Positions 35,265 to 43,842 of a stretch of 64,000 bases of DNA are shown here, piece by piece. Below the pieces are notes generated by a model, which saw nothing but the letters and a program-made list of their open reading frames with translations, did not search any database and had not been told where the DNA came from. Each line of letters opens with the position of its first letter. Position 1 is the first letter of the stretch. Source of the stretch: Paraburkholderia azotifigens (GTDB lineage Bacteria; Pseudomonadota; Gammaproteobacteria; Burkholderiales; Burkholderiaceae); the NCBI RefSeq assembly GCF_007995085.1, contig NZ_VOQS01000005.1, forward strand, positions 1,054,001 through 1,118,000. Direction: 5' to 3'. Both the position numbers and the translations under genes were made by a program.

Positions 35265-36737
35265 ATGCAAACTTCGCCAGGCCCTGCTGTCCGCGTGTTC
35301 GATGCCGTGAAGGCGCTCGCCTTCATCGGCGATCTGAGCATGGGGCAGCCGACCGATCATTCGCTCCGCACCGCGTGGCTCGCCGTGCGCCTCGCGCGTG
35401 CGGCGGAACTCGACGACGCGGCCGTCGTCGCCGTCTGCGAGGCGTCGCTGCTGCGCTGGTCGGGTTGCACGGCGAATGCATCGGGCTTCGCGGAAGCGCT
35501 CGGCGACGACGTCGCGAGCCGCGAAGCGATGCTCGCGCTCAAGCCGGATTGGGCAGGCCCGCTCGAAATGCACGGCGATATCGGCGCCACGCTCACGCCG
35601 CTCGCGCGCATCCATTGCGAGGTGTCGAGCGAAGCGGCGCGCATGCTGGGCCTCGGCCGGGACACGGAAGCCACGCTGCGCCATGTGTTCGAATCGTGGG
35701 ATGGCAGCGGCACGCCCGATCATCTGGCAGGCAGCGAGGTGCCGACCACCGTGTTCATCGTGGCGCTCGCGGGCGAACTGGAGATTTTCTCGCGCACGTA
35801 CGGGATCGAACGCACCAGTGCGCTGATCGGCCAGCGCGCCGATTCGCGCTATCCCGCCACGCTCGCGCGCCTCGCCGTCCGGCTCGCACCCGAATGGCTG
35901 GACGCACTCGAACAGGCCGACGCCGCGTCGATCGATGCCGCGCTGCTGACGCCGCACATGAACGACGTCACGCCCGTCGAACTGGTCGCCGACATCATCG
36001 ATCTGAAACTGCCATGGATGACGGGCTATTCGCGCAGCGTCGCGGCGACGGCGGCTGCATGCGCCGCGCGATTCTCACTCGATGCGAACGCGCAAAACCG
36101 TCTCTATTGCGCGGGTCTGATTCATGGCATGGGGCGCGCAGCCGTGCCGAATCCGATCTGGAACACGCCGTCGCGGCTGTCGCAGGCCGCGTGGGAAAAA
36201 GTGCGTCTCGTGCCGTACTGGACCTCGCGCGCGGGCAGGCAGACGGGCACGCTCGCCGAAGCCGCCGAACTCGGTTCGTATGCGTATGAACGTCTCGACG
36301 GTTCGGGATATTTTCGTGGCGCTTCGGGCGCGGCGCTGTCGATCGAAGCGCGTATTCTCGCCGCGAGCGCGGCGTGGGTTGCGTTGCGCGCAGCGCGTCC
36401 GTGGCGTGCCGCGCTGGCGGATCGGGATGCAGCGAAGCTGCTGCAGGAAGAAGCCGCGCAAGGCCGCTACGATGCCGACGTCGTCAGTGCGCTGATCGAC
36501 GCGGGGTCGTCGCAACGGCGCGTCGTGAATCCGCGCGCGCAGACGGCGCGTCTGTCCACGCGCGAAATCGACGTGCTGCGCGGCATTTCGCGCGGCGCGA
36601 GCAACAAGGAAGTGGCCCGCGATCTGTCCTTGAGTCCGAGCACGGTGCGCACGCACGTCGAAAGCGTATTCCGCAAGCTCGACTGCTCGACACGCGCCGC
36701 CGCCACGCTCAAGGCGCTGGCGCTCGGACTGCTGTGA
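35265..36737 (+). CDS. Degenerate HD-GYP domain protein fused to a LuxR-type DNA-binding domain
   Basis: This 490-residue protein has two halves resembling HD-GYP phosphohydrolase repeats: one with FESWDGSGTPDHLAG near 145, and a second with HGMGRAAVPN near 286 and YERLDGSGYFRG near 343. The key HD pair of the second half reads HG, so hydrolysis of cyclic di-GMP is doubtful. From about 430 comes a complete LuxR/GerE helix-turn-helix (TARLSTREIDVLRGISRGAS, SNKEVARDLSLS, TVRTHVESVFRKL). It probably senses a ligand and binds DNA. It is monocistronic as far as seen. Confidence 0.82.
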   Translation: MQTSPGPAVRVFDAVKALAFIGDLSMGQPTDHSLRTAWLAVRLARAAELDDAAVVAVCEASLLRWSGCTANASGFAEALGDDVASREAMLALKPDWAGPLEMHGDIGATLTPLARIHCEVSSEAARMLGLGRDTEATLRHVFESWDGSGTPDHLAGSEVPTTVFIVALAGELEIFSRTYGIERTSALIGQRADSRYPATLARLAVRLAPEWLDALEQADAASIDAALLTPHMNDVTPVELVADIIDLKLPWMTGYSRSVAATAAACAARFSLDANAQNRLYCAGLIHGMGRAAVPNPIWNTPSRLSQAAWEKVRLVPYWTSRAGRQTGTLAEAAELGSYAYERLDGSGYFRGASGAALSIEARILAASAAWVALRAARPWRAALADRDAAKLLQEEAAQGRYDADVVSALIDAGSSQRRVVNPRAQTARLSTREIDVLRGISRGASNKEVARDLSLSPSTVRTHVESVFRKLDCSTRAAATLKALALGLL

Positions 36738-36754
36738 CGTGCGTTGCGATGCGC

Positions 36755-37096
36755 TCAGGCGCCAGCGATGACGTCGATGCGCAACGCCTCGCCGCCCGCC
36801 GCGATCTCAAGCAGACGATCGACGTTCGGATGCGCGCCCGGACGATTGCGCGCGTCGGCCGTATGCTCGGCGAACACGGCAAGGCCATGCTCTGCGGCCT
36901 TCGCGTCGAGCGTGCCGAATGCTTCACGCAAATAGTGGTACACGGCGAGCGAGCCCTGCTTGCCCGGCTTGTTTTCGATGCTCGCGACCACGGCGCCCTT
37001 GCCGTCGACGAGATCGATGCGCTCGATACCGTCAATGCCCGGCAGTTGCGCGAGGTTGTCCTTGAATACGTTGCCTGGTTGAATCACTGAAAACAC
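36755..37096 (-). CDS. DUF2322-family protein
   Basis: This 113-residue cytosolic protein has wording I recognise from DUF2322: FKDNLAQLPGIDGIERIDL, IENKPGKQGSLAVYHYL and AEHTADARNRPGAHPNVDRL. No function is established for the family that I know of. It is convergent with the HD-GYP/LuxR gene (17-bp gap) and stands alone. Confidence 0.78.
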   Translation of the reverse strand: MFSVIQPGNVFKDNLAQLPGIDGIERIDLVDGKGAVVASIENKPGKQGSLAVYHYLREAFGTLDAKAAEHGLAVFAEHTADARNRPGAHPNVDRLLEIAAGGEALRIDVIAGA

Positions 37097-37362
37097 TCCA
37101 TGGTTCGGAAAATAACTGGCGGCCCGTATCTTATCCGATCATCACGTGCAAGGTTCCCGTCACGGGACGGCACGCCGTTGGCGAAGCGCGCACTGCAAAT
37201 GCGAAGAGCAAAAACGCTCGTCTGCAGTATTGTCAGATCGAAGTTAAAATCGTCTGCTTGAATTCCGTCCGTGTTAACGAGTGCGCCTGACAGTTGCCGC
37301 GCACCGGCCGCATTGCCTTCATCGAGGGCAGATCACCGAGTCAGTAGCAAGGAACGACTTCC

Positions 37363-37911
37363 ATGACAGGCGCAGACTTGTCCAGCATGCTGCCCGACAT
37401 GCTTCCGAGGTTATGGGCTTTCGCATTGCGCATATCCGGCGATCAGCACGACGCCGAAGATCTCGTGCAGCGCGCGTGCGTGCGCGGGCTGGAACGCGCG
37501 CATCAGCTGCAGGCGGACACGGCGCCGCTCAGCTGGATGTTTTCGATCGTTCACTCCACGTGGATCAACGAACTGCGCGCGCGTTCGGTGCGCAGCCGCT
37601 CGAGCATGGAGTGGGACGACGACTTCCTCGAAACGGTCGAAGATCCGTCGGCGCGCACGCCTGAACAGATCACGATGAACGCGCAGATCATCGAGGCCGT
37701 GCAGCGTCTGCCCGAGGCGCAGCGCGTCGTGATGCTGCTCGTCGCCGTCGAAGGCCTCAGCTACAGCGAAACGGCGGAGACGCTCAACGTGCCCATCGGC
37801 ACCGTGATGAGCCGGCTGTCGCGTGCGCGTCAGGCCATCGGCGCGCTGTTTGCGGGCAAAGCGGCCCAGCCGCTGAAGATGGCGGCATTCGGCAAGGACT
37901 CGGCGTCATGA
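37363..37911 (+). CDS. ECF-type RNA polymerase sigma factor
   Basis: This 182-residue sigma-70 family protein contains only regions 2 and 4. Region 2 is at residues 15-85 (LRISGDQHDAEDLVQRACVR, WINELRARSVRS). Region 4 is at about 110-160 (EAQRVVMLLVAVEGLSYSETA, GTVMSRLSRARQ). Its stop overlaps the start of the membrane anti-sigma gene by 4 bp (ATGA), the usual coupling of sigma and anti-sigma. The linked catalase-like peroxidase suggests an oxidative or singlet-oxygen stress signal; this is inferred. Confidence 0.92.
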   Translation: MTGADLSSMLPDMLPRLWAFALRISGDQHDAEDLVQRACVRGLERAHQLQADTAPLSWMFSIVHSTWINELRARSVRSRSSMEWDDDFLETVEDPSARTPEQITMNAQIIEAVQRLPEAQRVVMLLVAVEGLSYSETAETLNVPIGTVMSRLSRARQAIGALFAGKAAQPLKMAAFGKDSAS

Positions 37912-38840
37912 AAGTAGACGACATCACGCTGATGGCCTACGTCGACGGCGAACTCGATATCGAGGAGCGCCGCGAGATCGAGCGCGAACTCGATCATTCG
38001 CCGGAACTCGCGGAGCGTATCGAACTGTTCCGCGCGTCGAGCCTGCCGTTCCACGACGCGTTCGCGCAGCAGAAGCTGCCGCCCGTGCCCGAGTCGCTGA
38101 CGCGCAAGATCGCCGAACTGGCACGCACGCATGCGAGCGCGACATCGACCGTGCCGCCCGGCCCCGCCGCCGATCCCGCCGCGAACGATGCCGTCGCGCC
38201 CGTCCAGGCAGGCGTGCCGCCGTCTGCGCCGATCCGCTCGCGCATGCGTTTTTCCGCGCCGTGGCTGGCCGTCGCGTTCGTCGCGGGCGTGTTCTGCTGC
38301 GGTATCGCGTTACGGCTGACGCCCGGCGTGCTGTCGGGCGGCGCATCGTCGACGGTGGCATCCGCGCAGCCCGCTTCGCCGTGGGTGATGGCGGCAGCCG
38401 GCTATCAGGCGCTGTATTCGCGCGACACGGTCGCCGTGACGACGGACCCGGCCGTGTCGGCGAAGACAGTCGCCGATATCCATGAGATCGACGGACTGCC
38501 TGTGCGCGTGCCCGATCTCAGCGCGCAAGGACTCACGTTCAAGCGCATCCAGCGTCTGCGCTTTCATGACAAGCCGCTCGTGCAGATCGTCTATCTGCCG
38601 AAATCGGGCGGACCCGTCGCGCTGTGCGTCGTGAAGGATGCGAAACCGGACCAGTCGATCGCACAGCAGAAGATCGACGACATGAACGTCGTCACGTGGC
38701 GGCAGTCGGAATTGAGCTATGCGCTGATCGGCTCGGCGGGCCAGGTGAATCTCGACCGGCTCGGCAAGATGATCGCGAATCGCGATGTCGACGCGATGTT
38801 CGGCCGCGCGCCCGTGCCGGAGCATCCCGTGGCGAGTTGA
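37908..38840 (+). CDS. Membrane-anchored anti-sigma factor
   Basis: This 310-residue protein has a cytosolic N-terminal anti-sigma helix bundle (LMAYVDGELDIEERREIERE) that lacks the Zn-binding HxxxCxxC of ZAS proteins. One transmembrane helix lies near 118-138 (FSAPWLAVAFVAGVFCCGIA), followed by an extracytoplasmic domain (KRIQRLRFHDKPLVQIVYLP). It should hold the ECF sigma factor inactive until a periplasmic signal. It overlaps the sigma gene and is followed by a paralogue. Confidence 0.87.
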   Translation: MKVDDITLMAYVDGELDIEERREIERELDHSPELAERIELFRASSLPFHDAFAQQKLPPVPESLTRKIAELARTHASATSTVPPGPAADPAANDAVAPVQAGVPPSAPIRSRMRFSAPWLAVAFVAGVFCCGIALRLTPGVLSGGASSTVASAQPASPWVMAAAGYQALYSRDTVAVTTDPAVSAKTVADIHEIDGLPVRVPDLSAQGLTFKRIQRLRFHDKPLVQIVYLPKSGGPVALCVVKDAKPDQSIAQQKIDDMNVVTWRQSELSYALIGSAGQVNLDRLGKMIANRDVDAMFGRAPVPEHPVAS

Positions 38841-39021
38841 CGCTGCAACGGCGCGCGCATCGCTTTCCGGTCTTTCGGCCCTTCGCGCCCGTGTACGTCA
38901 AATCGGTACATTGACCCTATTGTTTGCACAGAACGCTATACTTGATAGCCAGCTAGCTGTGACATCGCCGTGACATGATCCATTTCCCGTGTTGCGGCAC
39001 TTCCGACCAGGGCCCGAGCGT

Positions 39022-39945
39022 ATGAATGTCGACGATACGGTGCTGATGGCGTATGTCGACGACGAACTGTCGCCGCAGGAACGTCAGCAGATCGAAGACG
39101 AACTCCGTGCACACGCGGAGCTCGCGGACAAGGTCGCCCTCTTCAAGGCGTCGCGCCTGCCGTATCGCGAGGCATTCGCCGAACAGAAGCTGCCGCCCGT
39201 CCCCGCCAGTCTCGTCAAACGCGTCGACGACCTGATCCGCGCGCACACAGAAGCCGCGAAGCGCGGCACGCCGCCTGTCGCGAACGACGCCGCCATGGAA
39301 CACAGCGCGCAATTGCCGCCGTCCGCGCCCGTGCGCTCGCGTCTGCGCATCGCGCCCGCCTGGCTCGCCGTCGCGTTCGTCGGCGGCGCGTTCTGCAGCG
39401 GCGTCGTGCTGCGGCTCGCGCCAGGCGTCGGCTTCGCGCCGGGCAATAACGCGGTCAGCAGCGCGGGCAATACGGCCACGGTCGCGTCAACGTCCATGAC
39501 TTCGCTGCCATGGGTGCAGGTTGCGGCAAGCTACCAGCAATTGTATTCGCGCGACACCGTCTCGCACATGTGGCCCGATGTGTCCGACGCGCAAAGCACC
39601 GTCGACGAAATCCGCACGGAAGACGGCATCGCGCTGCGCGTGCCCGATCTGAGCAAGGCGGGTCTGCGGTTCATCGGCGTGCAGCGACTGAAGTTTCATG
39701 GCCGTCCGCTCGTGCAGATCGTGTATCTGCCGCAGAAAGGCGACCCCGTCGCGCTGTGCGTGATCAAGGAAGACAAGGCGAATCAGCCCGTCGCCTCACA
39801 GCGCATCGATACGATGAACGTCGTCACGTGGCGCGAGTCGAAGCTCGGCTATGCGCTGATCGGCGCATCCAGCAACGGCGATCTTGCACCGCTCGGCAAA
39901 GAAATCGCCGAACGTCATTTCGATCCGCTCTTTGGTTCCGTTTGA
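39022..39945 (+). CDS. Second anti-sigma-like membrane protein, tandem paralogue
   Basis: This 307-residue protein has the same layout as its upstream neighbour: VDDTVLMAYVDDELSPQERQ at the N-terminus, a single membrane helix near 115 (APAWLAVAFVGGAFCSGVVL), and an outer domain with KFHGRPLVQIVYLPQKGDPV. The two proteins align end to end, so this is a tandem duplication. The start at ATG 39022 mirrors the first protein's start. The 181-bp gap between the two suggests it may have its own promoter. Whether both bind the same sigma factor is unknown. Confidence 0.85.
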   Translation: MNVDDTVLMAYVDDELSPQERQQIEDELRAHAELADKVALFKASRLPYREAFAEQKLPPVPASLVKRVDDLIRAHTEAAKRGTPPVANDAAMEHSAQLPPSAPVRSRLRIAPAWLAVAFVGGAFCSGVVLRLAPGVGFAPGNNAVSSAGNTATVASTSMTSLPWVQVAASYQQLYSRDTVSHMWPDVSDAQSTVDEIRTEDGIALRVPDLSKAGLRFIGVQRLKFHGRPLVQIVYLPQKGDPVALCVIKEDKANQPVASQRIDTMNVVTWRESKLGYALIGASSNGDLAPLGKEIAERHFDPLFGSV

Positions 39946-39987
39946 TGCAGCGTGCGCCGTCGCGCGCGCCGCATGAGTTGTCGATTC

Positions 39988-41040
39988 ATGTCCAGATTTC
40001 CCTTTCGCATAGTCGCGGGCGGTGCGCTCGCCGTGGTCGCACTTGGTTCCGTCGCAGGCGCTTATGCCATTACGCATGGCTTGACGGGTCTGCTCGGCGG
40101 GCAGCCTTCGGCGGCGCAGATCATCGACCGGTTCGAAGCCGTTTCCGGGAAGCACGCGGGCTTTCGCCGCAATCACGCGAAAGGCGTGTGCGTCACCGGC
40201 TATTTCGACAGCAACGGCAACGCCGCGCCGCTCTCGCGCGCGAGCGTGTTCGCAGCGGGCCGGTCCCAGGTGGTGGGACGCCTGTCGATCGGCGGCGGCA
40301 ATCCTGCGCAAGCGGATGGCGCGTCGAACGTGCGCAGCCTCGCGCTGCGCATCCTGACGCCGGGCGGCAGCGAATGGCGCACCGCGATGAACTCCGCGCC
40401 GATCTTTCCCGTGCGCACGCCCGAAGCGTTATTCGAGATGCTCGCGGCCTCGCGGCAGGCGCGCGAAACGACCACGTACGGCAGCGACGAAGGCATGGAC
40501 GGATTCATGAAGGCGCATCCCGAAACCGTGCGCTTCGAGCAATGGCTGCACGACCATCCGCCGTCGTCGGCATTCGGCAATGCGGCCTATTACAGCGTAT
40601 CGGCGTTCCGGCTGATCGATCGAGACGGTCACGCGCAGAACGTGCGCTGGCGTGTCGAACCTGACGACGCCTATGTGCCCCTCGCCGATGCGCAAAAGCA
40701 GGATAGCGATTTTCTCGAACGCGGACTCGCGGAACGCCTGCAACAAGGCCCGCTTCGCTGGCATATGGTGATCACGCTCGCGCAGCCGGGCGACGTCAGC
40801 AACGACTCGACGCGGCTATGGCCCGCGAACCGCACGCAGATCGACGTCGGAACGCTCGTGGTGCAGCGTGAAGAGGCGCAGATCGACGGCCCATGCCGCG
40901 ATATCAGCTTCGATCCGTTGACGCTGCCCGACGGCATCGCGCCGTCCGACGATCCGTTGCTCAAGGCACGTTCCGCTGCATACGCGGAATCGCATGAACG
41001 CCGCGTGAGTGAAGAGCGACGCTACGCGGCACACCAATAG
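39988..41040 (+). CDS. Membrane-anchored catalase-related peroxidase (SrpA-like)
   Basis: This 350-residue protein has an uncleaved-looking N-terminal membrane segment (IVAGGALAVVALGSVAGAYA) and a mini-catalase haem domain: HAKGVCVTGYFDSNG with the distal His, LALRILTPGGSEWRTAMN, and NAAYYSVSAFRLID. It is much shorter than a true catalase and lacks the usual C-terminal domains, like the catalase-related peroxidases that reduce organic or hydrogen peroxide. The periplasmic-facing location and the ECF sigma/anti-sigma genes upstream fit an envelope peroxide defence unit. Confidence 0.87.
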   Translation: MSRFPFRIVAGGALAVVALGSVAGAYAITHGLTGLLGGQPSAAQIIDRFEAVSGKHAGFRRNHAKGVCVTGYFDSNGNAAPLSRASVFAAGRSQVVGRLSIGGGNPAQADGASNVRSLALRILTPGGSEWRTAMNSAPIFPVRTPEALFEMLAASRQARETTTYGSDEGMDGFMKAHPETVRFEQWLHDHPPSSAFGNAAYYSVSAFRLIDRDGHAQNVRWRVEPDDAYVPLADAQKQDSDFLERGLAERLQQGPLRWHMVITLAQPGDVSNDSTRLWPANRTQIDVGTLVVQREEAQIDGPCRDISFDPLTLPDGIAPSDDPLLKARSAAYAESHERRVSEERRYAAHQ

Positions 41041-41357
41041 AGGCGGCCGGCCCAGATAGTGGGCGGCATCGTTTTATCGAATGCCGCTTCGCCGCGCAAA
41101 ACAATTAAAAAAAATTTCGCGTTCCAGCGCAAGAGCACTGCCCCGCGCATCGTGTACCTCGTCGCAAACCCTTGCCCCGCAAGCATTTTTCGCATGCCGC
41201 ACATCCGCTTCGCGCGATTGGGAAACGGATGGAATAGTCCCTTGCTATCAGGTGTTCTGTATTCAGGAGCGCTACAAAAGAGATGGCGCCCACGACCAGA
41301 ACGACGGGGGATATCGGCGCGCATCGGCCGCGCCGTGATGATGGTTATGGAGTACAC
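41041..41357. promoter_or_regulatory. 317-bp intergenic region before the HrpG-like regulator
   Basis: A hairpin (GCGGCAT at 41063-41069, ATGCCGC at 41081-41087) just after the peroxidase stop may help termination, though no T-tract follows. An A-rich run (AATTAAAAAAAATTT near 41104-41118) stands out in the GC-rich context and may be part of the regulator promoter. No TTCG-N16-TTCG box was found here. Confidence 0.4.
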
Positions 41358-42077
41358 ATGCGAATTGCCTTATTCACTTTCAGCGACGTACTGTTCAAGC
41401 AGATCAACGAAGGTTTCGAACAGAGCGGCACGTCGTGTACGCGCTTCACCGACGAACTTTCGCTGATCCGCTTTCTGCAGCGCGACTCGGCGGCGCTCGT
41501 CATCTTCGATGCGACGCAAAGCCAGATCCCCGCGCTCGCGACGCTCGAATGGCGCAGCTGCCATTTCCGCACCGATCTGCCCGTGATGATGATCGGCCGT
41601 TCGTGGGACAGCGGGGCCGTGATCGAGGCGCTCGATGCAGGCGTCGACGAAGTCGTGATCGGCACCGCGAACGTCGACGAAATCATGGCGCGCTCGCGCC
41701 GCGTGATTGCACGCTGCCGCGGCTCGCGCGTAGTCGACCGTCTGGCCGTGGCGGGTTATACGATCGACCGCACCGCGCGCACGGTGAGCTTCGGCGAACG
41801 GCGCGTGTCGCTGACGGCACGCGAACTGAGCCTCGCGTGGCTGCTGTTCATGAACGCGGGCACGCTGATGAGCCGCGAACAGCTGGCGCATGCCGTGTGG
41901 GGCAAGGACGCGGATCTTGCCGGCCGCTCGCTCGAACAGCACATCTACAAGCTGCGCTCGAAGCTCGCGCTCGACAACCGCGATGGCTCACAACTGAAAA
42001 CGGTGTACTCGCTCGGCTATGTGTTCGTCCCGCGTGAGCAGGAAGCCACGGAATGCCGCGAGCCCGTCGCCGCGTGA
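41358..42077 (+). CDS. OmpR/PhoB-family response regulator, HrpG-like, with atypical receiver
   Basis: This 239-residue protein starts at ATG 41358 (MRIALFTFSDVLF). The receiver domain spans about 1-120. The N-terminal acidic pair expected of a phosphorylated receiver is missing (FTFSD), though an Asp remains in LVIFDATQSQ. The C-terminal winged helix (about 135-235) is intact: RTVSFGERRVSLTAREL, GTLMSREQLAHAVWG, LEQHIYKLRSKL. Position at the left edge of the type III locus suggests the role of HrpG, which activates the AraC-type regulator gene. That role is inferred from location and architecture only. Confidence 0.82.
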   Translation: MRIALFTFSDVLFKQINEGFEQSGTSCTRFTDELSLIRFLQRDSAALVIFDATQSQIPALATLEWRSCHFRTDLPVMMIGRSWDSGAVIEALDAGVDEVVIGTANVDEIMARSRRVIARCRGSRVVDRLAVAGYTIDRTARTVSFGERRVSLTARELSLAWLLFMNAGTLMSREQLAHAVWGKDADLAGRSLEQHIYKLRSKLALDNRDGSQLKTVYSLGYVFVPREQEATECREPVAA

Positions 42078-42316
42078 AGCGCTTGCGTGCACATACGAGG
42101 TCGAAGTCTGTCACATGACACGGAGTGGACGAATGCGGCCCGCGCGGCACACGATGCACGCGCCCGACGCTGCGGCAACCCGCCCGCAACGCATGCCCGT
42201 TCGCCATGCTCGCGTCGTGTCAGTGCCTGCGCCCGTTTATGCATGCGGATCGCCCATCGAGCTATTCGCGCATGCGTCAGCGGCGTGCTAAAGCGGCGTC
42301 ATGACGACGTGCGGAT

Positions 42317-43270
42317 TCACGCGAGTATCTGGTTCAGATAACCGAGACGCGAGGCCATCTGCGGATCGGACGGCTGCTCGAACGCGTTGCAGAATGCCTG
42401 CGTCGCGGCCTGCGCGCTGTTCGTCTTCTTCACGGCATCGATCGCACCCGCTTGCGAGGTCTGCAATTCCTGCTTCAGATAGCCGTAGTTCGCGGCCTCG
42501 CTCGACGGATCGAGATTGTGCTGACGCGCGTAGTCGATCAACCCCTGCTTGCGCGTGCCGCCCCATTGCGCGATGCCGTAGCCGTTCGCGTTGTCGTCGG
42601 CCATGTTCGAACCCGGCGCACCGATCTTGCCGCCCTGGTTGATGCCCGAGTTCATGCCGCCGCTCTCGTGCCACAGGTTAGCCACGATGCCCGCCGCCTG
42701 GTCCTTCGTCAGCCCGAAGTCCTTTTGCAGATTGCTGACGTACGCATCGGCTGCCTGCTTGCTTTGTGCGGGCGACAGCGCCTGCGTCTGCGGCGCGGTG
42801 CTGAGCCCTTCGGGCGCGGCACCCGATGTGGATACGCCCTTCACCGGCGTCGACGTCGACGCGGGCGTGCTGCCGCCGCTGCCCGCGGCATTGCCTGCGC
42901 CTGCTGCGCCGCCCGTACCGCCATAGCCGCTCGCGGGCGCTGCGTTACCAGGCATCGCCGTGAAATTGCCGTAGCCGCCAGCAGGCGAGCCCGCCTGTGC
43001 GCCCGTACCGCTCGGCGCCCCCGTGCCTTTGGGATCGCTGAGCATGGCGGCGAGATCGGAGAGGAACTGCGACACCGCGCTGCCATTGCCCGCTGCGGCG
43101 CCCGACGCTCCCGCGCCCTGTCCCGAGCCGCCGCCGTCGATCAGCTTCGCAATGTCGTTCAGCAGATTCGCAACCGACGCGTCCTGCGAGGAGCCGTTGC
43201 CCTGCATGCCCGATATGGGCGACAGCCCCGACACACCGCCCACGCCGTTGAAAAGAGAAAGAGAGTTCAT
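42317..43270 (-). CDS. Harpin-like secreted protein with C-terminal phage-tail-lysozyme domain
   Basis: This 317-residue protein starts at ATG 43270. Residues 1-80 (MNSLSLFNGVGG, LLNDIAKLIDGG, AVSQFLSDLAAML) resemble the other harpin-like protein at 44462-45160. Residues 80-160 are Gly/Ala/Ser/Pro-rich, typical of harpins, and there is no Sec signal. The C-terminal 145 residues are a lysozyme-like domain of the phage tail tip type (LWHESGG with Glu202, GYGIAQWGG). It is likely a type III-secreted wall-cleaving or helper protein. A perfect PIP box and -10 element precede it (43329-43390). Confidence 0.82.
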   Translation of the reverse strand: MNSLSLFNGVGGVSGLSPISGMQGNGSSQDASVANLLNDIAKLIDGGGSGQGAGASGAAAGNGSAVSQFLSDLAAMLSDPKGTGAPSGTGAQAGSPAGGYGNFTAMPGNAAPASGYGGTGGAAGAGNAAGSGGSTPASTSTPVKGVSTSGAAPEGLSTAPQTQALSPAQSKQAADAYVSNLQKDFGLTKDQAAGIVANLWHESGGMNSGINQGGKIGAPGSNMADDNANGYGIAQWGGTRKQGLIDYARQHNLDPSSEAANYGYLKQELQTSQAGAIDAVKKTNSAQAATQAFCNAFEQPSDPQMASRLGYLNQILA

Positions 43271-43328
43271 CCGAGTCCTCACGAGAGATGGCCGGCCATG
43301 ACATCGGTTGCGCCGCCCAGGTAACGTC

Positions 43329-43390
43329 ACGATACGGGCCGCGCGGTCGATGCATCCCGTCGCGCACGAAGCCAGATGCGCAAACGCGAA
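43329..43390 (-). promoter_or_regulatory. PIP/hrpII box promoter of the harpin-lysozyme gene
   Basis: On the minus strand, TTCG (43390-43387), 16 nt, then TTCG (43370-43367), followed after exactly 32 nt by TATCGT (43334-43329), which fits the YANNRT -10-like consensus known from Xanthomonas HrpX targets. The gene start is 58 bp further on. Confidence 0.88.
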
Positions 43391-43412
43391 AGCGCCGCGC
43401 GCCGCCAGCCGC

Positions 43413-43475
43413 TTCGCATGCCCGTAGCGCTGCTTCGCGTTGCACGCGCGTCGACTGGAGGACGGCATCTATCCT
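43413..43475 (+). promoter_or_regulatory. Imperfect PIP-like box upstream of the exported repeat protein
   Basis: TTCGC at 43413-43417 and TTCGC at 43434-43438 are separated by one base more than canonical (TTCG-N17-TTCG). TATCCT lies 32 nt downstream (43470-43475). It may be a weaker site or chance. Confidence 0.4.
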
Positions 43476-43512
43476 CGTACGCATCGCTTCCCGTTCGACA
43501 AGGAGCACATTC

Positions 43513-43842
43513 ATGCGCCTCTCTCGACGCGCTCTCATTGCGTTATCGATCATGCTTGGCGCTATCGACGCTCGCGCGCAAAGCCACATCCGCGAAAGCC
43601 TGCTGCGCGTGAACGCCTACGACGACACCATCGAAGCACGCCGCCTCGACGAGGCACGCGCGGCGCAACGACGCCTCGACGAACATCGCGAAGAGACGCA
43701 TCGCGAAGAGGCGCATCGTGAAGAAGAGCATCGCGACGAAGCCCATCGTGAAGAAACTCGCCGCGAAGCACGCATCCACGCCTACAACGCATGGCTGCAA
43801 CGCTGGCACGAAACGCGCACGATCGAAGCAACGACGCCATGA
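43513..43842 (+). CDS. Small exported protein with charged pentapeptide repeats
   Basis: This 109-residue product of ATG 43513 (AAGGAGCACATTC in front) has a signal peptide (LSRRALIALSIMLGAIDARA, cleavage near 22). The middle is almost entirely a run of HREEx pentapeptides predicted to be helical or coiled, and the C-terminus (YNAWLQRWHETR) is aromatic. It overlaps the lytic transglycosylase gene by 4 bp (ATGA). It is probably periplasmic and linked to type III assembly by operon context. I know no named family. Confidence 0.65.
   Translation: MRLSRRALIALSIMLGAIDARAQSHIRESLLRVNAYDDTIEARRLDEARAAQRRLDEHREETHREEAHREEEHRDEAHREETRREARIHAYNAWLQRWHETRTIEATTP
43684..43773 (+). repeat. Six 15-bp repeats encoding HREEx pentapeptides
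   Basis: Consecutive 15-bp units beginning CATCGCGAAGAG (the last one CGCCGCGAAGCA) encode HREET, HREEA, HREEE, HRDEA, HREET and RREAR. Third-position differences between units show the repeat is not a very recent expansion. Confidence 0.85.
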
